Below, in pieces: positions 28,343 through 37,333 of a DNA stretch of 64,000 nucleotides. Source of the stretch: Desulfopila sp. IMCC35008 (GTDB lineage: Bacteria > Desulfobacterota > Desulfobulbia > Desulfobulbales > Desulfocapsaceae); the NCBI RefSeq assembly GCF_010646885.2, contig NZ_CP050700.1, forward strand, positions 3,188,501-3,252,500, given 5' to 3'. Both the position numbers and the translations under genes were made by a program. Position 1 is the stretch's first letter. Every line of letters starts with the position of its first letter. The notes under the pieces were generated by a model. It was not told where the DNA came from. It was given only the letters and a program-made list of their open reading frames with translations, and did no database searches.

Positions 28343-29587
28343 CTACTCATCAAATCGCTGTATGGCAATAACTCCGTTTGTCCCACCAAACCCAAACGAA
28401 TTGGAAATAGCCACCTTTATGGTCATCTCCCGCGCAGTATGCGGCACATAGTCAAGATCACACTCAGGGCTTGGATTATTGAGATTAATGGTCGGCGGGG
28501 CAACCTGATCCCTGACAGCAAGAGCGGTGAAGACAGACTCCACTCCGCCAGCACCTCCAAGGAGATGACCCGTCATTGATTTGGTCGAACTGATAGCAAG
28601 TTTTCCGGCTGCTTCACCGAATACTGTCTTGATGGCCATGGTCTCGCACCTGTCGTTTAAGGGGGTCGAGGTACCATGGGCATTGATATAATCGACCATA
28701 CCCACCTCAATGCTGCCATCTGCCAAAGCGGCCTTCATCGCCTCAACAGCCCCTTCACCATTCTCAGGTGGAGCGGCGACGTGATAGGCATCACTGCTTA
28801 AACCATAACCAACTATTTCTGCGATAATGTTTGCGCCTCTGGCCCGGGCATGTTCATACTCTTCCATTACCAGCATACCGGCCCCCTCCGCCATTACAAA
28901 ACCGTCCCGATCACGGTCAAAAGGCCGGGATGCCTGGGCAGGACTGTCATTTCGTCTGGACAAGGCTTTCATGGAGGTGAAACCACCCAACCCAAGCGGG
29001 CAGATAACCGCTTCCGTGCCCCCGGCGATAACCGCATCACACATACCATATTTCACATGCCGATAGGCCTCTCCGACCGCATTTGTGCCAGCCGCGCAGG
29101 CTGTGGTTATGGTCAGGTTCGGTCCCCTGGTGCCAATATCCATAGAAATATGGCCGGATGGCATATTGGGTATTGCCCGCGTGATAAAGAAGGGGGAAAT
29201 TCGTTTGTACCCCTTGGCAAGTGCCATTTCATGCTGCTGGGCGATAGTCGGCAGACCGCCCATACCGCAACCGATAATGGCCCCAATCCGCAGGCTGTTC
29301 TCGTCCGTCATCTGCAAACCGCTCTCAGCAACCGCTTCACGAGCAGCGGCAATGCCAAATTGGACAAAAGGATCAAGAATCCTGGCCGCTTTTTTATCAA
29401 AATGCTCCTCGGTTACAAAATCCTTCACCTCGCCCGCAATGCGAACTGGAAACTCAGAAGCGTCAAAACCGTTTATGGTATCGATCCCGCTGACCCCGTC
29501 ACAGATGTTTTTCCATGCTTTCGCAACCCCTGTACCCTGTGGAGTAACAAGCCCAAGTCCGGTTACTACTACCCGTCGTGCTGTCAT
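28343..29587 (-). CDS. fabF: Beta-ketoacyl-ACP synthase II
   Basis: This is FabF-type KAS II, 414 residues. It condenses malonyl-ACP with a growing acyl-ACP in fatty acid elongation. The Cys-His-His triad is visible in ITTACAAGTNAVGEA, NAHGTSTPLND and STKSMTGHLLGGAGG, and the C-terminal SFGFGGTNG is present. Start: ATG at 29587. No acpP or fabG lies beside it, so it may be an additional KAS serving a special acyl product rather than the main operon copy. Confidence 0.94.
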   Translation of the reverse strand: MTARRVVVTGLGLVTPQGTGVAKAWKNICDGVSGIDTINGFDASEFPVRIAGEVKDFVTEEHFDKKAARILDPFVQFGIAAAREAVAESGLQMTDENSLRIGAIIGCGMGGLPTIAQQHEMALAKGYKRISPFFITRAIPNMPSGHISMDIGTRGPNLTITTACAAGTNAVGEAYRHVKYGMCDAVIAGGTEAVICPLGLGGFTSMKALSRRNDSPAQASRPFDRDRDGFVMAEGAGMLVMEEYEHARARGANIIAEIVGYGLSSDAYHVAAPPENGEGAVEAMKAALADGSIEVGMVDYINAHGTSTPLNDRCETMAIKTVFGEAAGKLAISSTKSMTGHLLGGAGGVESVFTALAVRDQVAPPTINLNNPSPECDLDYVPHTAREMTIKVAISNSFGFGGTNGVIAIQRFDE

Positions 29588-29687
29588 ACAATCACCGATT
29601 ATTGGAAATGAATTAATTCATATAAAGGTTAACGAAGCATACAATTTTGTCAACAGTCATATAGCCACTGCCAATTATCCGATTAAA

Positions 29688-31469
29688 CTACCCTTCTGTA
29701 TCAAGATGCGCTTTGGCAATCCTCTTGCAAAGGCTATACATGCGGACCAGTTTATCTGCCGCCGATACCTCCAACCGGGCAATCGTCAATGCATCGGGCA
29801 TATCGATCCCCATTCCAAGCCTTTCCGACTTTCGCATGAGTAAGTCCTGCTGTAACCTGTTTATACCGGATTGCAGAGCCAGTACCCCACGTGCCGCCTC
29901 TACGTCATTGTCCCGAACTGCGACAATCACCAGGTTCAATGCCTCATACACATGAGAGTACAGTCCCTTCAAAAGTTCCCGTGTTCTCTCGCTTCTCTTA
30001 TAATTGATTCCCCGAGCCCTTTCGACCAATTTAACCAAATCAGTTTCAATGACATCTGCCAGGGTTTCCATGGTTACCGCACTGGTCATCAATTTCTGAT
30101 GCTCAGCACTTTCCTTCTCTGTGAGAGAATAATGTCTTACCTTGCCAAGATACTCTACACAAGCCAGCTCCAGGATATCGACCTTGTCATCCATTTGAAT
30201 TAAGGCCTTAAGTTCGGCATCACCTGCATTGGCAAAAGTTTTTCGGAACCGCTCCAGCATTTCCTGCACTACCTCAGCGGTTCGAGTCAGCTCATTGCGA
30301 ACTGCGCCAAGAGCCATCGCAGGGACCTCGAGCAGAGCTTCGTCAAGATAGACAGGTGTGATCGGTGCGGCCGGTTCCGGCAGATCCTTGACCAGCTTAT
30401 TGGCCAACCAGGCAAAAAAGGCGGTAAACGGAAGAAAAAGAATAGTATTAATAACATTAAAAATAGTATTTGCATTGGCTATCTGGCGAGGAACCTCAGC
30501 AGCCATTTTTGCTGCACCTGCCAAATCCACACTGTTCGGCGAAATGGTTATGGCCAACTCCGCAAGTTTTTGGATAAATGGCAACCAGATCAGCACCCCT
30601 GCAACATTAAAAGCGACATGTACCACCGCTGACCGAACCGCCTCAGGCGGTTTTCCCATGGCTGCCATAAGGGCAGTAACACAGGTACCAATATTAGCTC
30701 CCAATGCAAGACCGATGCCGCTGTTTAAACTCAGTAATCCACCCGCAGCCATGGCGATGGAAATACCAACCGTAGCCGCAGACGACTGAACCAGGCCCGT
30801 AAACAATGCCCCGGCAAGAATAGCCAACATCGGTTGCTCCATGCGCTGTAATACGTCAAGAAACGGTTCATAACTGCGTAGCGGGTACATGGCGTCGCTC
30901 ATCAGCGACATCCCGAAAAAAACAAGGCCAAGGCCCAGTATCATCAGCCCCCAATGCCGGACCTGATCGCGCAAATTGCTGTTAAACAACATGAAAAAAC
31001 CCACAGCGACAGGCAGCAGCGCGTACTTGGCAATATTGAAGGCAAGAATCTGGGCAGTAACCGTCGAACCGATATTGGCCCCCATTATAACCCCGACAGA
31101 TTGCTGCAGACTCATCACCCCGGCAGAAATAAAACCAACTACCAGCACTGTGGTAACAGATGAGGAGTTGAGAATCCCGGTGACCAGGGCGCCGGTAAGC
31201 GCCCCCGACACCCTGTTTGTTGTCAGCTTTGACAACAAACGTTGCAGTGATTTTCCTGCTGCTTTTTTCAATCCTTCCGAGAGTTGATCCAGACCGAAAA
31301 GGAATAGGGCCAGGCCACCAAAAAGTCCAAAAAAAAGATCTTCCCAGGAAATCTGCGCCTCCGGTTCCGATGCATATACCGAAAAAGGAAGAACGACAAG
31401 GACCAGCAACAATATGATATGGAAAGTGCGGCTCAGATGCGTCTCGAAATATCTTTTTTCACGTAACAT
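29688..31469 (-). CDS. Na/Pi cotransporter family protein with PhoU-like tail
   Basis: This is a 593-residue inner-membrane protein. After a signal-like first helix it has the inverted-repeat NptA/PNaS core: GILNSSSVTTVLVVGF with GANIGSTVTAQ in the first half, then GLVQSSAATVGISIAMA with GANIGTCVTALMAA in the second. Eight or more helices are visible. The last 200 residues are helical and PhoU-like (LADVIETDLVKLVERARG). It likely imports phosphate with sodium, possibly regulated by its PhoU-like domain. It is followed 100 bp later by fabF and preceded closely (9 bp) by the membrane-protein gene. Confidence 0.88.
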   Translation of the reverse strand: MLREKRYFETHLSRTFHIILLLVLVVLPFSVYASEPEAQISWEDLFFGLFGGLALFLFGLDQLSEGLKKAAGKSLQRLLSKLTTNRVSGALTGALVTGILNSSSVTTVLVVGFISAGVMSLQQSVGVIMGANIGSTVTAQILAFNIAKYALLPVAVGFFMLFNSNLRDQVRHWGLMILGLGLVFFGMSLMSDAMYPLRSYEPFLDVLQRMEQPMLAILAGALFTGLVQSSAATVGISIAMAAGGLLSLNSGIGLALGANIGTCVTALMAAMGKPPEAVRSAVVHVAFNVAGVLIWLPFIQKLAELAITISPNSVDLAGAAKMAAEVPRQIANANTIFNVINTILFLPFTAFFAWLANKLVKDLPEPAAPITPVYLDEALLEVPAMALGAVRNELTRTAEVVQEMLERFRKTFANAGDAELKALIQMDDKVDILELACVEYLGKVRHYSLTEKESAEHQKLMTSAVTMETLADVIETDLVKLVERARGINYKRSERTRELLKGLYSHVYEALNLVIVAVRDNDVEAARGVLALQSGINRLQQDLLMRKSERLGMGIDMPDALTIARLEVSAADKLVRMYSLCKRIAKAHLDTEG

Positions 31470-31478
31470 CGTTCACAA

Positions 31479-32486
31479 TCATCCCCCGAGAATCAAAACC
31501 AACTCATGAACTACAATTCCCACAGCCGGCAGGAGTATCCCTCCCCAGATATAATATTTACGGTACCCTGTTACCGGCCAGACCTTCATATTTCTCAGTA
31601 GGAGAACAAACAGGCCTGCAAGCATGGTCAACCCGAAACGAACTGACAGACAGAGAAAAAATGGAAGGTCCAGACTCGTAAAACAGAACCAGCCCACTTC
31701 ATGAGCAAAAACAATTACGACCAGCCAGAGACAACCAATATGCCAGAAACCGACCAGCCTTGCAGGCCAGATTCCATCGTAATGATGCAACAGCCTGTAA
31801 AGACAAAAAAATGTAACCATCCAGGCAATCCATCCTCTGGACCCGAATAAATGATAGAACCCGGAAACTTCAACCAGCCCCCACAAACCACAAACAAAAG
31901 CGGCGGGTAACAGAATAATCTGCGCAAGAGACAGACGCAGCCAATGCAGTTTTTCTGAAACGATAGTCATGACGATGGTTACGGCACAAAAATAGAGAAG
32001 CAGCATATTATACTTCCCCACCCCAAGCGAGTGCGTACTGATTTCACGAATCCCACCATAATACAGCCAGCACATACCCCAGAAAATAATGAAGGAGGAC
32101 AAGGCCCCCTCCCATTTTTTCGGGGAACTTTGCAATCGATCGATACAAAAGCCAGTATAAACAGCGGAACAGCCGATGAGCAGGCAACCGTAAAAATAAT
32201 AATTGGCAAACGAAGCCGCCTGAAAAGGATAAAAAACAATATCAAGAAACACATACGAACCGGCAAGCTGCAGGGCCAAGCCAAGCAGACGTGTCAGCCC
32301 GGCTGACCTGTCAGTACCGACCTTATAGAGCAGAGCCCCTGCCAGAGCACAAAACACTGCCGAAACATTCTCGTGGATGATAAACAGGCTCAGCAGACTT
32401 ACGGCAAAAAGAAGCGCCACCGTCAATCGGTGGAGAGCACGTGTCCTCCTGCTGTCTTCTGAGCGTTGAAGGATATTCTTTACCAT
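31479..32486 (-). CDS. Polytopic membrane protein, DUF2339-like C-terminal half
   Basis: This is a 335-residue integral membrane protein with about ten hydrophobic helices and no signal peptide. The pattern of alternating short loops, with segments such as GALLYKVGTDRSAGLTRLLG and LFCLYRLLHHYDG, resembles the C-terminal half of the large DUF2339 membrane proteins. Those proteins usually exceed 800 residues, so this could be a short family member or a fragment. The function of the family is unknown. It lies just before the Na/Pi symporter gene (9 bp) and may be cotranscribed with it. Confidence 0.6.
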   Translation of the reverse strand: MVKNILQRSEDSRRTRALHRLTVALLFAVSLLSLFIIHENVSAVFCALAGALLYKVGTDRSAGLTRLLGLALQLAGSYVFLDIVFYPFQAASFANYYFYGCLLIGCSAVYTGFCIDRLQSSPKKWEGALSSFIIFWGMCWLYYGGIREISTHSLGVGKYNMLLLYFCAVTIVMTIVSEKLHWLRLSLAQIILLPAAFVCGLWGLVEVSGFYHLFGSRGWIAWMVTFFCLYRLLHHYDGIWPARLVGFWHIGCLWLVVIVFAHEVGWFCFTSLDLPFFLCLSVRFGLTMLAGLFVLLLRNMKVWPVTGYRKYYIWGGILLPAVGIVVHELVLILGG

Positions 32487-32538
32487 AACACCATATATTA
32501 ATGAGGCTTTTTACGATCGAATATTGCCGAAATCATCT

Positions 32539-33339
32539 TCAGGTATCCAGCCCTGCTTCCCGCGGAAGTTCCAGGCCGACCACCGATTTAATCGATTCTT
32601 TCCAACGCACCAGCGGCTCCATTTTCAATCTGTCATATATTTTCCGGATTCTTGCGTCATCCTGTCCGGCAGATACCCTGTTTACCTGCTCCCGCTCCTC
32701 TGCCGTCGCCACCTGTACCCTCGTGTCGATACGGTTCATCTTGCCGATCCAGATGGAATGCGTCACAAACGGGGCCAGATCATGAAACATGTCAACAACA
32801 TCCTCACTGTCCAGCATTGGCTCCACACTCACAGAGGTTTCATACCCACGGCTCCAGGCGATATGAAGACACTCTTTTCGCTCTTCATAACCTGGCGCGC
32901 CCGGCTCCCAGAATTGTAGCAACTCATTATTCCTGGCGGTAATGGTAAGCCGAAACAGGATCTGTTTTTTTTGAGAGGAAAATTCACTGCATACCCGCTC
33001 GATGCACACCTTATGGGGTTTTGTGACAATCAGTACCCTGTTGCCGGCTTGCAACAAACGTGCGATAACCGTTATGCAATCATCTAGTATTTCCGGCACG
33101 ATATCGTGTGTTGCCGGAAACATAACCTGCCCATCATAGAGAGGATAAGTCCGGTTCACGTCTTCCTGGCGCACGACACACTGCCGCCAGGACTCAGCAG
33201 GTATCTGCCTTTTTCTGACGACAGCATCGTAACGAGCATAACAGTACCTGCAGTCGTGAGGGCAGCCGGTGCAACAGTCGATATTTGCAACAGCCCATTC
33301 ACGGGTCCCGCGTATAATTGTCTTCTCTTCTGATGACAT
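32539..33339 (-). CDS. Radical SAM protein, SplB-like
   Basis: This 266-residue protein has the radical SAM cluster motif near residues 22-36 (CCTGCPHDCRYCYAR, a CxxxCxYCY arrangement as in spore-photoproduct-lyase-like proteins). It is followed by DGQVMFPATHDI and a TIM-barrel-like body with VLIVTKPHK and SVEPMLDSED. There is no SPASM or auxiliary cysteine cluster. The substrate is unknown; relatives act on DNA photoproducts or remain uncharacterised. It sits between rph and the DUF2339-like gene on the same strand, 21 bp downstream of rph. Confidence 0.8.
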   Translation of the reverse strand: MSSEEKTIIRGTREWAVANIDCCTGCPHDCRYCYARYDAVVRKRQIPAESWRQCVVRQEDVNRTYPLYDGQVMFPATHDIVPEILDDCITVIARLLQAGNRVLIVTKPHKVCIERVCSEFSSQKKQILFRLTITARNNELLQFWEPGAPGYEERKECLHIAWSRGYETSVSVEPMLDSEDVVDMFHDLAPFVTHSIWIGKMNRIDTRVQVATAEEREQVNRVSAGQDDARIRKIYDRLKMEPLVRWKESIKSVVGLELPREAGLDT

Positions 33340-33360
33340 AACAACGTTAGAGTGTCATTC

Positions 33361-34053
33361 TTACCAATGGGTAAACAGCTCGGAAATCCCTTTTCGTGCA
33401 AGCCCCATCACCTGGATAAACTTGTCTTCAGCAAAGGGTTGTCCTTCTGCCGTCGATTGGATCTCAATCCAATTACCGTTGCCTGCCATAACAAAATTGG
33501 CATCTGTTTCTGCCTGGGAATCTTCACTGTAGTCCAGATCCAGAAAGGGAGTACCATCTACAATGCCGGCAGAAATGGCGGCAACAGGCACCACTTCAAC
33601 CCTCTCGGCAAGCCGCCCATCCCGGACAAGCTTATCAACAGCATCCCTTATCGCCAAAGCCGCACCGGTGATCGATGCGGTTCGGGTGCCGCCATCGGCG
33701 TTCAACACATCACAATCCACCCGCAGGGTGCGCTCGCCAAGAGCCCGAAGATCAACCATCATCCGCAGGCTTCTGCCGATCAACCGTTGGATCTCGTATG
33801 TACGACCCGATCTGCCGTTGGTCTCCCGACGGTACCTGCTGTTGGTCGCACAAGGGAGCATCCCGTACTCCGCTGTAATCCAGCCCTGCTGCTTGCCAAT
33901 CAGAAATGGGGGTACCTGTTCCTCAATACTCACACCACAGATTACATGGGTGTTACCCATTTTGATCAGAACCGATGCATCGGCCTGCAACTGTATGCCT
34001 CTTTCTATGGTAACCGGTCGTAGTTCGTCGGCTCCCCTGTTATGGTCTCTCAT
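33361..34053 (-). CDS. rph: Ribonuclease PH
   Basis: This is RNase PH, about 230 residues. It is a phosphorolytic 3'-to-5' exoribonuclease that trims tRNA 3' ends. Conserved segments are [17 protein letters not shown], the RNase PH signature [33 protein letters not shown] and the C-terminal [12 protein letters not shown]. Start: ATG at 34053 with CCGGAG upstream; a longer frame to 34113 would add a non-conserved extension and is rejected. The usual downstream neighbour (rdgB) is absent; a radical SAM gene follows instead. Confidence 0.95.
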   Translation of the reverse strand: MRDHNRGADELRPVTIERGIQLQADASVLIKMGNTHVICGVSIEEQVPPFLIGKQQGWITAEYGMLPCATNSRYRRETNGRSGRTYEIQRLIGRSLRMMVDLRALGERTLRVDCDVLNADGGTRTASITGAALAIRDAVDKLVRDGRLAERVEVVPVAAISAGIVDGTPFLDLDYSEDSQAETDANFVMAGNGNWIEIQSTAEGQPFAEDKFIQVMGLARKGISELFTHW

Positions 34054-34128
34054 TATTTTTCTCCGGATATACGGATAGATATTGTATCGGAATGAGGTAC
34101 CACTATCGATCATCCCGAATTCATTTAT

Positions 34129-34173
34129 AAAAAAAGGTCTGACATGCTCTACTCAGGAGCACACCAGACCTTT
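34129..34173 (-). terminator. Rho-independent terminator of the first dctP gene
   Basis: AAAGGTCTG (34133-34141) pairs with CAGACCTTT (34165-34173), and an inner TGCTC/GAGCA stem shortens the loop to seven bases. On the minus strand the hairpin runs into seven T (34129-34135). It lies about 57 bp after the stop of the minus-strand dctP and just upstream of rph. Confidence 0.8.
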
Positions 34174-34229
34174 GAATTATACCCCGGAAAACAGACTTTG
34201 CCAGGGATTTCTCTTGCGACTATTTATCC

Positions 34230-35273
34230 TTATTTCAAGATAGTACGCACTTTACCCAGATAGTCAGGGCCGATCCGCTTGGCCCATTGAGCATACACCT
34301 TCTCTGCGCCGTCCTTCATGATATCCACGTCGGCCTCACTCAGGGTCATAAAGGTGACTCCAGCCTCTTTAGCAGCTGCAATCTGCAGTTCCTGCTGCTC
34401 CTTAGTCTTTTTCCTCGCCGCCTCACTCTCTTCAGCAACCACCTTGAGTAGTGTTGTCCGGATATCTTCGGGCAGGCTGCTCAACCATTTTTTATTGATC
34501 AGGTGAACGTAGAGCCCCTGTGCATAGTTCAGCTCAGTGTAATAGTGTGCAACGGTAAATTTCTTGGAGATATTACAGACAATGGGAGTGTGATCCAGCC
34601 CATCAATTACACCTGTCTGCAGTGCTTGGGGTACATCCGGCCAGGGCAGTACAGCAAACTTCAGCCCCCACGCCTTGTAGGAGTCGATATTGACAGGTGC
34701 CTGGGCAATTCTAAAATTCACCCCGGCTGCATCTGCCATACTTTTAACCGGCTTCGTAGTGGCCCAGCCATAACTCCCATAACCGGTAAAGTCGAGCACC
34801 TGTATATTCTTGGACAGTGCTGCATCACGAAACGGCTCCCAGGTCTCACTGTTAGCCCGGAACGCATCGAGTTTTTCAAATGTATCGACAACGTACGGTA
34901 AATTCACGATACCCAATGTGGGAGCGATATTGGCCGCTGCAACAGAGGAACTCATCATCCCCTGGACGGCACCAAATTTGAGTTTATTGATAACATCCTT
35001 TTCCCCACCAAGCTGACTGAGCGGCCTGAAATCAACATAGAGCTGACCGCCTGTTTCCTTCCACACCCTGTCACGGATTTTGTAACCGACCGCCACACCC
35101 TCAATTGCCGGATGCCCTACACAGGACAACAGGTAGGTGAACTTCGCTCCACTCGGATCAAAATCAGGCTGCCATTTGGCGAGAGGATCCGCCCCCTGAC
35201 CCAATCCGGCAGTAAAGAAGAAACAGCACATGACAACGATGAACGTTTTCCAAATCTTTCGCATTGAACCCAT
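34230..35273 (-). CDS. TRAP transporter substrate-binding protein DctP (copy 1)
   Basis: This is a periplasmic TRAP binding protein of about 347 residues with a signal peptide (hydrophobic VVMCCFFFTAGLG, cleavage near GQGA). The DctP fold is recognisable from LGGEKDVINKLKFGAVQGM, NFRIAQAPVN and LPWPDVPQALQTGVIDGLDH, including the conserved Arg for carboxylate binding. It would deliver an organic acid to a TRAP permease. The start is ATG at 35273, with GGAGGG six bases upstream. It is divergent from a close paralogue (35668) that heads the dctQM genes, and has its own terminator. It may be a second binding protein for the same permease (inference). Confidence 0.9.
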   Translation of the reverse strand: MGSMRKIWKTFIVVMCCFFFTAGLGQGADPLAKWQPDFDPSGAKFTYLLSCVGHPAIEGVAVGYKIRDRVWKETGGQLYVDFRPLSQLGGEKDVINKLKFGAVQGMMSSSVAAANIAPTLGIVNLPYVVDTFEKLDAFRANSETWEPFRDAALSKNIQVLDFTGYGSYGWATTKPVKSMADAAGVNFRIAQAPVNIDSYKAWGLKFAVLPWPDVPQALQTGVIDGLDHTPIVCNISKKFTVAHYYTELNYAQGLYVHLINKKWLSSLPEDIRTTLLKVVAEESEAARKKTKEQQELQIAAAKEAGVTFMTLSEADVDIMKDGAEKVYAQWAKRIGPDYLGKVRTILK

Positions 35274-35667
35274 CACTCCCTCCTCAAATGTTCTTGAATA
35301 GATCACTTATCACCGATTCAACCTACTGAACTGTGCCGGGTAAACGCAACTATTATTTTACCACCAACCAGTTTGTAACCACCCAATATATCGTAAAAAG
35401 ATAAGGATACATCTTTGTTAGACCTGGCGCCAGTTAACACCACTATTCGGACAGGATTAAGAACTGCACAGTTGCAGGTTAATTTTATTCACCGAACGCC
35501 CGTTTTTACCGTATTTTTTTATTTAAAAATATTGATATGCAAAACTAATCATGGTAATGATTTCCACGTATAGAGGTCAGAAAACCGCTTTTTACTACCC
35601 CATTTCCCGCTACTTTTCGGATTGCAAAAAGTTAAGCAGGAAACAACCTGAAAAGGAGATTTCGTTA
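35274..35667. other. Divergent promoter region between the two dctP genes
   Basis: About 390 bp without a gene drive the two opposed dctP genes. It is AT-rich around 35500-35550. A small palindrome GGCGCC occurs near 35427. I found no clear sigma-70 or -24/-12 promoter and no recognisable operator, although regulation of both binding proteins must lie here. Confidence 0.4.
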
Positions 35668-36699
35668 ATGAAGAAGTTTATCGCCCTTGTTCTGCTGGCC
35701 CTCTCAATTCCTGCCCTGGCAACAGCGGCAGCCAAAAAGGATCCGCTTGCCGCCTGGAAACCGAAATTCGATCCGAGCGGAGCGGAATTCACCTATATCC
35801 TCTCAAACATTTCCCACCCGGTTATTGAGGGTGTTGCTGCGGGTTATAGAATCCGTGATGCGGTATGGGAGCAAACAAACGGTCGTATCTATGTGGACTT
35901 CAGGCCGCTTGCCCAGTTGGGTGGTGAAAAAGACGTTATCTCCAAACTGAAGATCGGTGCTGTCCAGGGTATGCTCTCCTCCTCTGTTGCAGCTGCCAAT
36001 GTCTCTGACAAACTGGGAATCGTCAACCTGCCGTATGTCATCGACACCTTTGATAAGCTCGACACGTTCCGTAACACACCTGAACTGTGGGAACCTTTTG
36101 CGAACGGTGCCCAGAAGCAGGGATTGCTCGTTGCCGACGTAACCGGTTATGGCCCTTACGGTTGGGCCACCACCACACCGGTTAAAACCATCGCCGATGC
36201 CAAGAATGTCAATTTCAGAATTGCGGAAGCTCCGGTCAATACCGATTCCTACAAGGCGTGGGGGCTCAAGTTTACAGTCATGCCCTGGCCGGATGTGCCG
36301 CAAGCCCTGCAGACAGGTGTTATAACCGGTCTCGACCACACCGCGATTGTCTGTAACATCACCAAGAAATTCACCATCGCCAAAAACTTCACCGAGCTCA
36401 ATTACGCCCAGGGACTTTTTGTGCATCTGGTTAATAAGCGTTGGCTGAACAAACTGCCAAAAGACTTGCAGGAAACATTCCTCAATGTTATCAAGGAAGA
36501 GAGTGAGAATACACGCGCTCTGACCCGAAAACAGCATGACGCACAGGTTGCCAAAGCGAAAGAGGCAGGAGTCGAATTCCACAAGCTCAGCGATGCGGAT
36601 ATCGACGAACTGAAGAAGCAGGCCGAACCGATCCTGGAAGAATGGAGCAAAAAGATCGGACCTGAATACCTGACCAAGGTACGGGAGGCACTCAAGTAG
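35668..36699 (+). CDS. dctP: TRAP transporter substrate-binding protein DctP (copy 2)
   Basis: This is a 343-residue periplasmic binding protein with signal peptide MKKFIALVLLALSIPALATA. It is strongly similar along its whole length to the divergent copy 1: both have LGGEKDVI, AVQGM, NFRIA(Q/E)APVN, PWPDVPQALQTGVI and NYAQGL. It is the presumed partner of the DctQ and DctM genes downstream. ATG at 35668 has AAGGAG nine bases upstream; a longer frame from 35551 adds a non-signal-like extension and is rejected. A terminator-like hairpin separates it from dctQ, consistent with a higher level of binding protein than permease. Confidence 0.92.
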   Translation: MKKFIALVLLALSIPALATAAAKKDPLAAWKPKFDPSGAEFTYILSNISHPVIEGVAAGYRIRDAVWEQTNGRIYVDFRPLAQLGGEKDVISKLKIGAVQGMLSSSVAAANVSDKLGIVNLPYVIDTFDKLDTFRNTPELWEPFANGAQKQGLLVADVTGYGPYGWATTTPVKTIADAKNVNFRIAEAPVNTDSYKAWGLKFTVMPWPDVPQALQTGVITGLDHTAIVCNITKKFTIAKNFTELNYAQGLFVHLVNKRWLNKLPKDLQETFLNVIKEESENTRALTRKQHDAQVAKAKEAGVEFHKLSDADIDELKKQAEPILEEWSKKIGPEYLTKVREALK

Positions 36700-36762
36700 A
36701 GCAAACCTGGAAATGGCTGGGTCTTTCAGCCGTTTTTGCGAAATTGCATTACAGATACTCAA

Positions 36763-36797
36763 GGGTCGATGACGATTAGCATCATCGGCCCTTTTTT
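36763..36797 (+). terminator. Hairpin with T-run between dctP and dctQM
   Basis: GGGTCGATGA pairs with TCATCGGCCC (ten pairs including one T-G wobble, nine-base loop) and is followed by six T (36792-36797). It lies 24 bp upstream of the dctQ start. It probably stops part of the transcripts after dctP, so that the binding protein is made in excess over the membrane subunits. Confidence 0.78.
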
Positions 36798-36820
36798 GTT
36801 TTTTATCGCCCGGAACTGGT

Positions 36821-37333
36821 ATGTTGAAAAATATTTTTATCAGAATTGACCGAACATTTCTCTTTATAGAGGAGTGGTCACTGTTTTGTGCAGTCGCCAC
36901 CGCCCTGTTAACAGCAATGGCTAACGTCATCCTCAGAAAGGCCACCAACGATTACAGCCTTTACTGGTCTGACGAGGTGGTCCGTAAAGTTATTTACTTC
37001 TCGACTTATATCGGTTGTATTGCTGCCATCCGAAACCGTTCCCTTATACGGATTGACGCCCTGCCGCAGATGTTACCGGTGCTGAAAAAACCACTCACTC
37101 TGTTCTCCCATATAGCGGTGCTCATCTTCTCCGGGGTGATGATCTACCTGGGTACCCAGATGACCCTCATGATGTACGGCGACGAATACGCCCTGACAGC
37201 CACCCTGCGGATACCGGAATGGTTATTTTACGCCATCCTTCCCCTTATGGGTGGAATGATGTTTATCAGGACCCTGATCGTAATGCGTGAAGACTGGCTT
37301 GATACAAACGATATCACAGGAGGCGGCGCATAA
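36821..37333 (+). CDS. dctQ: TRAP transporter small membrane subunit DctQ
   Basis: This is a 170-residue protein with four hydrophobic helices, the DctQ topology. The first segment is LFCAVATALLTAMANVILR; YWSDEVVRKVIYFSTYIGC follows, matching the E-(E/V)-x-R region common to DctQ. It forms the small subunit of the TRAP permease with DctM. The stop codon and the dctM start overlap by one base (TAATG), so the two are translationally coupled. Confidence 0.9.
   Translation: MLKNIFIRIDRTFLFIEEWSLFCAVATALLTAMANVILRKATNDYSLYWSDEVVRKVIYFSTYIGCIAAIRNRSLIRIDALPQMLPVLKKPLTLFSHIAVLIFSGVMIYLGTQMTLMMYGDEYALTATLRIPEWLFYAILPLMGGMMFIRTLIVMREDWLDTNDITGGGA

Noticed and set aside
31479..32486. Interpretation of the DUF2339-like protein as a truncated pseudogene
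   Set aside because: The frame is complete with a good start and stop and no remnant of a missing N-terminal half upstream, so a short functional protein is as likely.
35803..36948. 381-codon minus-strand frame opposite dctP and dctQ
   Set aside because: It is the antisense of two well-supported TRAP genes; the translation shows no protein family.
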